DNA from: CAILZL01 sp963748005
GTDB taxonomy: Bacteria > Pseudomonadota > Gammaproteobacteria > Steroidobacterales > Steroidobacteraceae
Length of the DNA: 64,000 bases
NCBI GenBank assembly: GCA_963748005.1
Contig: CAVVHH010000002.1
Location: 1,302,001-1,366,000 of the forward strand
Direction of reading: 5' to 3'
A model generated the notes under the pieces. The model worked only from the letters and a program-made list of their open reading frames with translations, did no database searches and was not told the DNA's origin. The translations under genes and the position numbers were made by a program. Of this stretch, positions 9,965 to 16,928 are shown piece by piece. Positions within the stretch are counted from its first letter, which is position 1, and each line of letters begins with the position of its first letter.

Positions 9965-10046
9965 TCGCGGGTAGGGGTCGGGCATGCCCGATCCAACTGT
10001 AGCAGGTCGCACCTGACCCAGGGCGAGGCATGCCCCGCCCCTGCAG
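9965..10046. repeat. Cluster of three REP-like GTAG palindromes
   Basis: Three short imperfect palindromes in tandem. The first, at 9971-9994, begins GTAG and folds around GGGCATGCCC. The second, at 9999-10018, begins GTAG and folds CAGGTC/GACC. The third, about 10018-10045, folds GGGCGAGGCATGCCCCGCCC and ends CTGC where a CTAC would be expected. The GTAG head and hairpin match the REP class mobilised by RAYT transposases. Others occur at 12055-12122, 35407-35433, 21752-21787 and 53642-53676. Confidence 0.7.
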
Positions 10047-10049
10047 CCG

Positions 10050-10664
10050 TTACGCCTGTCCTGCCCTCAACCGCGCATGCAAAGGACTGGTACGTGGGAA
10101 ATGCGCCAGCAGGTATTCCATCTGGTCGGCCAGGACGCGACGGCCCTTCAAATAGATATATTCGGCGTAGGTGGGCGTGAACGGCACAGCCAGCAGCTGC
10201 ATGCGCGCCTGCTCCGGTGTGCGCCAGGCCTTGATGTTGTTGCAGCGACGGCAGGCGGTGACGACATTGGTCCAGACATCGCGGCCACCCTTGCTCAGGG
10301 GCTGTACGTGATCACGCGACAGCTGGCTGTGCGGGAAACGGTCACCGCAGTACAAACACAGATTGGCATCGCGCCGGAACAACGTCTGATTGTTCAGCGG
10401 CGGAATATAGTCGTGGCGCAGATTACCGGGATTGTGGCTGTGGCCGGTGGTGGACAGGATGGTGGGGATTTCCAGCACGCTCTGCCGGCCGGTGCGGGCA
10501 TTGGTGCCGCCAAACAGCCGGTACAGCGACGAACCACAGGCATAGGCCACCTGCCCGGTGTGGTATAGCCGCACGGCATCGCGGTAGTCGATCCATTCCA
10601 GCGGCATGCCGGACACATCCGTACGCAGGATCTCCTGATTCAGGGTGGGACTCAAAGAATGCAC
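10050..10664 (-). CDS. HNH endonuclease
   Basis: 204 aa with a clear HNH nuclease core: CLYCGDRF, then the SRDHVQPLSKGG metal/catalytic histidine segment, WTNVVTACRRCNNIKAWRT, and a helical tail. The two CxxC pairs would hold a structural zinc. This is a widespread conserved chromosomal protein in proteobacteria rather than a phage-only gene. Its biological role is not established. The start is taken as GTG 10664 with a GAGGGG purine run just upstream; an internal TTG a few codons later is also possible. It is transcribed on its own toward the REP cluster. Confidence 0.88.
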   Translation of the reverse strand: MHSLSPTLNQEILRTDVSGMPLEWIDYRDAVRLYHTGQVAYACGSSLYRLFGGTNARTGRQSVLEIPTILSTTGHSHNPGNLRHDYIPPLNNQTLFRRDANLCLYCGDRFPHSQLSRDHVQPLSKGGRDVWTNVVTACRRCNNIKAWRTPEQARMQLLAVPFTPTYAEYIYLKGRRVLADQMEYLLAHFPRTSPLHARLRAGQA

Positions 10665-10916
10665 AAACCCCTCGCTTCATGCTGAGTTTGGCCAGCCCGG
10701 TCTTGCAGTACCTCTGCACAGACACTGTGAAAATCACGGCGGCCTGTCGTCAGCATCCACATTTCTCTTGCCTGCGGAATTCTACACGCGCAAACGCTGT
10801 GCAATAATCCGCACGCCTTTATAACCCCCAACTTATAAACCAGACAATAGATAGTATTAAGCTGCGCTCTTGACGCAGTTCCCATTTGCCAGACTTTCAG
10901 CCGTACCGGAGGACTC

Positions 10917-12041
10917 ATGTCCCTTACCTTGGGTGTGCTTAAGGAAATCGCGTCCGGCGAATGCCGGGTCGCGCTGGTCCCGGAAGTGGCCGCCAAATTC
11001 ATCGCTGCCGGCGCGCAAGTCCTCATGGAACGTGGTGCCGGCGTACTGGCGCAGTTCCCGGATGCCAGCTTCAAGGAGGTGGAATGGGTCGATGGCCCCA
11101 ATGCGGTACTTGCGCGCGCCGATATTCTGCTGAAAGTGCAGCCACCCACGCTGGATGAAGTGGCACAACTGAAATCCGGCGCCACGCTGGTGTGCTTCAT
11201 GTACGGCCATCTGCGACTGGAGGTTGTAAAGGCTTTACGTGACAAACAGGTGACGGTGCTGGCCACCGAGCTGGTGCCACGTATTTCACGTGCGCAGTCG
11301 ATGGACGCTCTGTCGTCCCAGGCGGCTGCGGCCGGCTATAAGGCGGTGCTGATTGCCGCCAACACCATGGACAAGTTTCTGCCCATGCTCACCACGGCGG
11401 CCGGCACCATTCGTCCGGCGCAAGTGCTGGTGATCGGCGCCGGTGTCGCCGGCTTGCAGGCCATCGCCACCGCCAAGCGTCTGGGCGCCATTGTCGAAGC
11501 CTATGACGTGCGCAGCGCCACCAGGGAACAGGTGAAATCGCTGGGCGCGAAGTTCGTGGAAACCGGAGTATCCGCCGAAGGTACCGGCGGCTATGCGCGT
11601 GAACTCACGCAAGCCGAAAAAGACCAGCAACAGGCGGTGCTGGAAAAACGCATTGCCGCGGTCGATGCGGTGATTACCACCGCTGCGGTGCCGGGTCGCC
11701 CCGCACCCAAACTCATCCGCAAGGAAGCCGTGTATGGCATGAAGGCGGGGGCAGTGATTGTCGACATCGCCGCCGAAACCGGCGGCAACTGCGAACTGAC
11801 AGTGCCCGGCGAAACCGTGCTGATCAACGGCGTGAAAATCGTCGGCCCGCTGAATCTGGCCAGTTCGCTGTCGTATCACGCCAGCGAGATGTATGCGCGC
11901 AACCTCTACAACCTGGTCAAACCCGCGCTGGACAAGGGCGTGTTCAACATCGACTGGAGCGACGAAGTATTTGCCGGCTGTGCGCTGACGCATGGCGGCA
12001 CAGTGCGTCACGAAGCAACACGCAAACTGATTGATGGCTGA
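10917..12041 (+). CDS. pntAA: Re/Si-specific NAD(P)+ transhydrogenase subunit alpha, part 1
   Basis: NAD(H)-binding domain I of the proton-translocating transhydrogenase (374 aa). Features are the N-terminal LGVLKEIASGECRVALVPEV, RISRAQSMDALSSQAAAAGYKAV and the Rossmann loop VIGAGVAGLQAIATAKRLGA. The ATG follows GGAGGACTC. This is the split form in which domain I and the first membrane part are separate genes. pntAB and pntB follow, but a REP pair sits between pntAA and pntAB. The complex uses the proton gradient to make NADPH from NADH. Confidence 0.96.
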   Translation: MSLTLGVLKEIASGECRVALVPEVAAKFIAAGAQVLMERGAGVLAQFPDASFKEVEWVDGPNAVLARADILLKVQPPTLDEVAQLKSGATLVCFMYGHLRLEVVKALRDKQVTVLATELVPRISRAQSMDALSSQAAAAGYKAVLIAANTMDKFLPMLTTAAGTIRPAQVLVIGAGVAGLQAIATAKRLGAIVEAYDVRSATREQVKSLGAKFVETGVSAEGTGGYARELTQAEKDQQQAVLEKRIAAVDAVITTAAVPGRPAPKLIRKEAVYGMKAGAVIVDIAAETGGNCELTVPGETVLINGVKIVGPLNLASSLSYHASEMYARNLYNLVKPALDKGVFNIDWSDEVFAGCALTHGGTVRHEATRKLIDG

Positions 12042-12054
12042 AGCCTTGATTTGT

Positions 12055-12122
12055 GTAGGGGCCGTTCGTGAACGGCCCTCCGCCTCTGCTCACAATCAGG
12101 GTCGCTCGCGAGCGATCCCTAC
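12055..12122. repeat. Pair of opposed REP-like GTAG palindromes inside the pnt operon
   Basis: 12055-12079 begins GTAGGGGCC and folds CCGTTC/GAACGG. 12098-12122 is a similar unit in the opposite orientation, ending CCCTAC and folding TCGCTC/GAGCGA. Inverted REP pairs like this are called BIMEs. They fill the space between pntAA and pntAB and end 17 bases before the pntAB start. They could stabilise upstream mRNA or lower downstream expression, which is an inference. Confidence 0.75.
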
Positions 12123-12139
12123 GACAACGGAGAACAAAC

Positions 12140-12442
12140 ATGACTGGAATGCTGGCTCTGTACATTTTCATGCTCGCCGCTTTCACCGGCTATGAAGTGA
12201 TTGCGCGCGTGCCGGTGATCCTGCACACGCCCCTGATGTCGGGCTCGAACTTCGTGCACGGCATTGTGCTGGTCGGCGCCATGGTGGCGCTGGGTCATGC
12301 ACACGGCCCACTGGAACTCACCATCGGTTTCATCGGCGTGGTGCTCGGCGCCGGTAACGCCGTCGGTGGTTATGTGGTGACCGAACGCATGCTGGAGATG
12401 TTCAAGTCCAGCGGTCAGAACAAAAATAAGGGTGCGCACTAA
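12140..12442 (+). CDS. pntAB: NAD(P) transhydrogenase subunit alpha part 2 (membrane)
   Basis: 100 aa membrane piece with three hydrophobic helices, matching the separate PntAB polypeptide of split transhydrogenases. ATG 12140 is chosen because CGGAGAA lies upstream and because further upstream codons would be read from REP sequence. The stop overlaps the pntB start (TAATG), so the two are coupled in translation. It forms the proton channel together with the membrane half of PntB. Confidence 0.93.
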   Translation: MTGMLALYIFMLAAFTGYEVIARVPVILHTPLMSGSNFVHGIVLVGAMVALGHAHGPLELTIGFIGVVLGAGNAVGGYVVTERMLEMFKSSGQNKNKGAH

Positions 12443-13839
12443 TGAGCATGTCATCTGAAAGCACAGCACGTCTGCTGATCGACGCCAGTTACCTGCTGGT
12501 CGCGTTCCTGTTCATCATGGGTCTGAAGCAGATGAGCTCGCCGGTCACGGCGCGCCGCGGCATCCTGTGGGCTGGGGCCGGCATGCTGATAGCCGTAGGA
12601 GTGAGCTTTGCCTATCCCGGCATGAGCAATTACGTACTGATTCTGGCCGCCATTGGTGTGGGCAGCGCCATCGCCTGGATCACCGGCAAGAAAGTCGCCA
12701 TGACCGATATGCCGCAGATGATTGCACTGTACAACGGCATGGGTGGCGGTGCAGCCGCCGCCATCGGCGCGGTGGAACTGTTCTCTGGTGAAGTGCATGA
12801 CACCGTCGCACTGACACTGGCCGTGGTCGGCAGCATCATCGGCAGCGTGTCGTTCTCCGGCAGCCTGATTGCCTTCGGCAAACTGCAGGGCCTGATCAAG
12901 AAGTCGTTCCGCTTCAGCGGTCAGCAACTGTTCAACATCCTGCTGGTGCTGGGCATTGTCGCCTGCGGCTTCATGGTCAGCAGTGGCACCACCGACCTGC
13001 AATGGGTTACCGGGCTGTTTGTAGTATCTCTCATCCTCGGCCTGACCATGACGCTGCCGATTGGCGGCGCCGATATGCCGGTGGTGATCTCGCTGTACAA
13101 CGCACTCACCGGTCTGGCGGTGGCCTTCGAAGGCTTCGTTCTGCAGAACGCGGCGATGATCATCGCCGGCACCGTGGTGGGTTCTGCCGGTACCTTGCTG
13201 ACCCAGTTGATGGCCAAGGCCATGAATCGCTCACTGGGCAATGTGTTGTTCAGCGGCTTTGGTGACAGCGGTGGCGGCGCAGCATCCGGTCAGGCTGTCA
13301 CCGGTTCGATGAAAGCGATTGAAGCCAATGACGTCGGTGTGATGATGGCCTTCGCCCAGAAAGTCATCATCGTGCCGGGCTACGGCATGGCGGTGGCCCA
13401 AGCCCAGCACAAGGTGTGGGAACTCACCCAGTTGTTGCAGGACAAGAGTGTCACCGTAAAATTCGCCATTCATCCAGTGGCTGGTCGCATGCCCGGCCAC
13501 ATGAACGTGTTGCTGGCCGAAGCCGGCGTGCCCTACGACATCATCGCCGACATCGATGAAATCAATGCCGAGTTTGAAACTGCCGATGTGGCGCTGATCA
13601 TCGGCGCCAACGACGTGGTGAATCCGGTGGCGCGCAACGACAAGTCCAGTCCCATCTATGGCATGCCGATTCTCAATGCCGACAAGGCCAGGAATGTCAT
13701 CGTCATCAAGCGCGGTCAGGGCGCAGGCTTCTCCGGCATCGAGAATGCGCTGTTCTATCTGGACAATACCCGCATGTTGTACGGCGATGGTCAGGCTGCG
13801 GTGGCGCAGCTGATTCATTCGGTCAAGGCGCTGGGGTAA
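12442..13839 (+). CDS. pntB: NAD(P) transhydrogenase subunit beta
   Basis: 465 aa, full length. The first about 280 residues are multiple membrane helices (domain II), and the C-terminal part is the NADP(H)-binding domain III, with VPGYGMAVAQAQHKV, HPVAGRMPGHMNVLLAEA, IGANDVVNPVARND and KRGQGAGFSGIENALFY. The start overlaps the pntAB stop by 1 base. It works with PntAA and PntAB as the energy-linked transhydrogenase. The soluble counterpart sthA also occurs in this window (46596-47993). Confidence 0.97.
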   Translation: MSMSSESTARLLIDASYLLVAFLFIMGLKQMSSPVTARRGILWAGAGMLIAVGVSFAYPGMSNYVLILAAIGVGSAIAWITGKKVAMTDMPQMIALYNGMGGGAAAAIGAVELFSGEVHDTVALTLAVVGSIIGSVSFSGSLIAFGKLQGLIKKSFRFSGQQLFNILLVLGIVACGFMVSSGTTDLQWVTGLFVVSLILGLTMTLPIGGADMPVVISLYNALTGLAVAFEGFVLQNAAMIIAGTVVGSAGTLLTQLMAKAMNRSLGNVLFSGFGDSGGGAASGQAVTGSMKAIEANDVGVMMAFAQKVIIVPGYGMAVAQAQHKVWELTQLLQDKSVTVKFAIHPVAGRMPGHMNVLLAEAGVPYDIIADIDEINAEFETADVALIIGANDVVNPVARNDKSSPIYGMPILNADKARNVIVIKRGQGAGFSGIENALFYLDNTRMLYGDGQAAVAQLIHSVKALG

Positions 13840-13853
13840 TGTCAGACAACATG

Positions 13854-14237
13854 TCAGTTGACGTCCGACACCAGCCAGGCCATGGCTTGCTCGCGCGTCC
13901 TGAAGCTCATGAACGGCGGCTTGATATTCTGCATGCTCCGATAAGCCTGATACATGCGGGTCATGCCGAATGACAGATCGGTGGATGCGACCACCGCGCT
14001 CCTGCCTCCGGCCCGGCGTGAGATAAACTGCGACACCAGCTCGGCGATACGCATCATGTCATCGCCGTTGATGGATCTGGTCGACGCTTGCGACACATCC
14101 CACAGCACCAGCTTTGTCACCGGGCCATCATACGAACGCCTGATTTCACCGAGAACATCATCGACCGACAGTTCTCCCACAACGACTCTTTCCGTCAAGT
14201 CCAGTTCGGAATGAACGATTGTGATGATTTCCGCCAT
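13854..14237 (-). CDS. Conserved hypothetical protein, STAS/SpoIIAA-like
   Basis: 127 aa soluble protein without signal peptide. The alternation of strands and helices (MAEIITIVHSELDLTERVVV; VTKLVLWDVSQAST; RSAVVASTDLSFGMTRMYQAY; FRTREQAMAWL) resembles the SpoIIAA/STAS-like fold of small regulatory proteins. The terminal FRTREQAMAWL motif is typical of that group. It converges on pntB with a 14-base gap. I do not recognise a specific function. Confidence 0.65.
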   Translation of the reverse strand: MAEIITIVHSELDLTERVVVGELSVDDVLGEIRRSYDGPVTKLVLWDVSQASTRSINGDDMMRIAELVSQFISRRAGGRSAVVASTDLSFGMTRMYQAYRSMQNIKPPFMSFRTREQAMAWLVSDVN

Positions 14238-14554
14238 GTACCCGGCTCTACCCCATTGATCTGTGGCGGAACAGTGGGCGACTTCAAGTCAGCTTGCCGC
14301 TGGCAGTTGTCCTTGTCCGGTCCGCAAGTTGTATGCAGGATAGTTTATGCCAGAAAAAAAGCTGTAGGCAGTGAGTTGCATTACTGCGCTCATTACGCAA
14401 TGGGTAAACGCTGTCATTTGTGGATCAGCAGATTCAGTAGTTCACCAGGTGCAGTGATCCTGCGTTTTCGTTCCAGAGAGATATGCAATGTTCGCATCAA
14501 CCGCAACGGGTGCTCACAATTTTCCACGGCCGCGTGACGGAAGAATTTGCCAGT
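14238..14554. other. Non-coding gap
   Basis: About 317 bases between two minus-strand genes. I see no convincing reading frame with codon usage like the neighbours, no RNA gene and no strong terminator. It presumably contains the upstream region of the STAS-like gene. Confidence 0.5.
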
Positions 14555-15058
14555 TCACCGCTGCACCCTTCTCTGCCGCATCTGTTGCAAACGTTGCTGA
14601 CGCTCCTGCGGCGACAACTGGTTCCAGCGACGCAGTATCGCTGCGCGCTGCTGTTCATCGAGTTGTCTGAACCTGGCAAAGCTCATGCGCACCCGCTCCT
14701 GGTCTTCGGGCGCCAGTGCCTGAAATTCCAGATAACGCTGACGAATCTCGGCGCGCCTTTCCGGCGGCAACTCGCGCCAGGCCTTGAAACGTTCGGCGGC
14801 TGCCGCACGCTGTGCCGGATTCATGTCCAGCCAGCGTTGTGCGCCACGCGCCAAGGCCTGCTGCCGCGCCGCAGGCAAGGTGTCCCATGCTTGCTGTTGC
14901 CGGACCAGCACCTTCTGCTGTTCAGATGACAGGGAACTCCAGGCAATGCCATTCGCGGTCTCATCTGCTGCCATGGTGGCGCCACTCATCACCAGCATCA
15001 GCACTGTGCTGCCGATGAAAATCTTAATTAACTGTATTACGAACTGTGACAATTTCAT
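14555..15058 (-). CDS. DUF3106-type periplasmic protein
   Basis: 167 aa with an N-terminal signal/membrane segment (about 8-31, ending TMAAD), followed by a helical region of repeated L-x-P-x-x-R/Q units: LSSEQQKVL, LPAARQQAL, MNPAQRAAA, LPPERRAEI, LAPEDQERV and LSPQERQQR. This repeat pattern is that of DUF3106 proteins, which usually sit beside ECF sigma operons. Its ATG overlaps the upstream gene by 4 bases, so it is the fourth and last gene of the sigma-factor operon. Confidence 0.8.
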   Translation of the reverse strand: MKLSQFVIQLIKIFIGSTVLMLVMSGATMAADETANGIAWSSLSSEQQKVLVRQQQAWDTLPAARQQALARGAQRWLDMNPAQRAAAAERFKAWRELPPERRAEIRQRYLEFQALAPEDQERVRMSFARFRQLDEQQRAAILRRWNQLSPQERQQRLQQMRQRRVQR

Positions 15059-15420
15059 TTTTCCACCTTGCCGGTCGTGGGCACGGCACCGGGAGTCACG
15101 CTGGCTGTTTGCGGCTTGGCCTGACCCTGACTTGATGCTGAGCTGCTGGCATTGGCAACCACCTTGGCATCGCTGCCGGTCTTGCTGGCTTGTGCCTGCG
15201 GCTTGGCCGACTCACTGCTCGCTGCCGACGCGGCGACCAGATCCATCCAGCTTTCATCCTCACCTTCGAAACTGCCCAGGTACTCCAGAAATTCGTCACT
15301 GAGCTCAGCCGCTTTGTCCGCCGCAATGGCAGCCGAGACACAGCCCAGCAACAACAAACTGGCCAGTTGCGCACGACGCACCATCATCGCGGCCACTGCG
15401 CGCAGATCATCGCGTGGCAT
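15055..15420 (-). CDS. Hypothetical exported protein of the ECF sigma operon
   Basis: 121 aa. An N-terminal hydrophobic segment (about 16-33) ends in an AIAAD cleavage-type motif. A short acidic stretch (LSDEFLEYLGSFEGEDESWMDL) follows, then a low-complexity Ser/Ala/Gln-rich tail. I do not recognise a domain. The acidic segment resembles the end of the neighbouring anti-sigma-like protein in style. It overlaps the upstream and downstream genes by 1 and 4 bases, so it belongs to the same operon. Confidence 0.7.
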   Translation of the reverse strand: MPRDDLRAVAAMMVRRAQLASLLLLGCVSAAIAADKAAELSDEFLEYLGSFEGEDESWMDLVAASAASSESAKPQAQASKTGSDAKVVANASSSASSQGQAKPQTASVTPGAVPTTGKVEK

Positions 15421-15845
15421 CAGCCCGCCTCACTGGTGTTGGCACCACCCACCGCGCCTTCCTGCTGGGTTTCCAGCCAGGCATAAAAATCCACGTCCTG
15501 AAGCATCTCCAGCTCATCGCTGGAAGTGAGAATCTCCAGATCATCCACTGTGCTGGCGACGGCATTGGGCTGTTCCATCACCGGCGTCTCATTGCCTGAG
15601 CGCATGAACTGCACTGAGGTCAGCACTACCAGCCCCAGCGCTGCGGCACTGCCCACTGGAACTAACCAGCGCATCGGCGTGGCTGTGGCTGAACCTCGCG
15701 CCACATCCAGTGCTGCCTGGCGAGCCTGATTGAGGCGTGAGCGGGTGCGCGCATCCTGATTGGCGACGCTGGTGTCGAACAACTCCCGGCTGCGTTGCTG
15801 CAGCGGGTCGTTGTTCGCCGGTTCGTTTTGTTCAGGTGTCTTCAC
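15420..15845 (-). CDS. DUF3619-like single-pass membrane protein, putative anti-sigma factor
   Basis: 141 aa. A charged N-terminal cytoplasmic segment (SRELFDTSVANQDARTRSRLNQARQAALD) precedes one membrane helix near 60-82 and an acidic periplasmic tail with DDLEILTSSDELEMLQDVDFYAWLE. That layout is the DUF3619 type found next to ECF sigma genes, and a role as anti-sigma factor is inferred from position. It overlaps the sigma gene by 4 bases and is followed by the exported hypothetical. Confidence 0.7.
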   Translation of the reverse strand: MKTPEQNEPANNDPLQQRSRELFDTSVANQDARTRSRLNQARQAALDVARGSATATPMRWLVPVGSAAALGLVVLTSVQFMRSGNETPVMEQPNAVASTVDDLEILTSSDELEMLQDVDFYAWLETQQEGAVGGANTSEAG

Positions 15846-16450
15846 CAGGTTTCTCCAAGGCGGGCGCGCAGGGTGTGCACGGCTCGCGAATAATGCGTTT
15901 TCACACTGCCTTCGGTGCAGCCCATGGCCGCAGCGGTTTCGGCTACATCCATCCCTTCAAAGTTGCGCAGGCTGAAGGCTTCGCGCTGGCGCTGCGGCAA
16001 TTCGGCCAGTGCCTGTTCCAGCAACACCATGGCGTCGCCCAGCATGACCTGTTCGCCGGGACCCTGACCTTGATCCGGCACAGCTTCGTAGGGATCACCG
16101 TCTTCGCCCTGCTCGTCGGCAAACCCGGGCAACCAGCCAAACAGCCTGTTGCGCACCCTGCGCCGGCGCTGCCAGTCGCGAATCCGGTTATTGAGGATGC
16201 GGTAAAACAGAGGTCGCCACTCTTCACTGGGTCGTGCGCCGTAACTACGCGCCAGCTTGAGCATGGCGTCCTGCACGATATCCAGCGCCTCATCCTCGTC
16301 GCGCAGCGCCATGCGGGCGATCTGGAACGCCCGCCGTTCGACGCTGGCCAGAAATTTATCCAAGGTATGAAGCTGTGTTACCGATGAGTCCAGAATGCCC
16401 TCCTCCGAATAATCGGCCTCCGCCAGCATCGGGCGTCTTTGCTCCAGCAT
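15842..16450 (-). CDS. ECF-type RNA polymerase sigma factor
   Basis: About 200 aa with sigma region 2 (RRAFQIARMALRDEDEALDIVQDAMLKLARSYG and EEWRPLFYRILNNRIRDW) and region 4 (LPQRQREAFSLRNFEGMDVAETAAAMGCTEGSVKTHYSRAVHTLRARL). Between them is a charged linker. The start is uncertain: ATG 16450 is used here, ATG 16429 fits too, and a longer frame reaches 16594 without conserved residues. It leads a four-gene operon with an anti-sigma-like membrane protein, an exported hypothetical and a DUF3106 protein, all overlapping by 1-4 bases. Confidence 0.88.
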   Translation of the reverse strand: MLEQRRPMLAEADYSEEGILDSSVTQLHTLDKFLASVERRAFQIARMALRDEDEALDIVQDAMLKLARSYGARPSEEWRPLFYRILNNRIRDWQRRRRVRNRLFGWLPGFADEQGEDGDPYEAVPDQGQGPGEQVMLGDAMVLLEQALAELPQRQREAFSLRNFEGMDVAETAAAMGCTEGSVKTHYSRAVHTLRARLGETW

Positions 16451-16928
16451 GGTCAACCGCCGCTTCGGCAGCGCCATGGGATCAAACAGATAACACAGCG
16501 TAGCAAACATCTTTCGCCTCAACCGGGCAACATGGGCCGACATCCCCGGTTCGAACCGTGTGTTCCAATGGGCCGGATTACGCGGCCTGCCCACCGCAAA
16601 AAATTAGGAGCAAAAACAGGCATGCTATTGCGCTATAACGCGGCATTCGGTACCCGGTTGACGCGTCGTTACAACTATGCTGCCGCAGCTGTTGCTCACA
16701 AGCCGCAAGTATTCGCTGTCACAGACTTGACTCATATCCGGCGGTCGTGCTGCATCACTGGCTAAACCCTTGTTTGCGCGATGCAATTTATGACGATCAA
16801 AACTTGACCATCTTGAAAAACTCGCCCATGAAACACCCACTTGAGTCGCTTTGCCCCAAACCATGCACAGACTTATCCACAGCATTTGTGGACAAGTTTC
16901 GGAGCCCTTGGCGCGACGCATGTCAAGC
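16451..16928. other. Divergent intergenic region between sigma factor and priA
   Basis: Holds the upstream regions of both genes. Apart from the two opposed DnaA boxes at 16872-16896, I see no gene and no structured RNA. Possible N-terminal extensions of the sigma factor (to 16594) and of PriA (from 16851) run into it but carry no conserved residues. Confidence 0.5.
16872..16896. promoter_or_regulatory. Two opposed DnaA-box sequences upstream of priA
   Basis: 16873-16881 reads TTATCCACA, the consensus DnaA box. 16887-16895 read on the minus strand is TTGTCCACA, one mismatch from consensus. They form an inverted pair spaced by 5 bases, ending 33 bases before the priA start. Binding of DnaA to control priA is an inference. 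Confidence 0.6.

Noticed and set aside
9956..10012. Longer N-terminus for the 5'-3' exonuclease
   Set aside because: The extra codons come from a REP palindrome and have no family counterpart; the GTG at 9955 gives the standard N-terminus.
16540..16575. tRNA-like GGTTCGAACC sequence
   Set aside because: It lacks the acceptor, anticodon and D-arm context and lies in the upstream region of the sigma factor gene.
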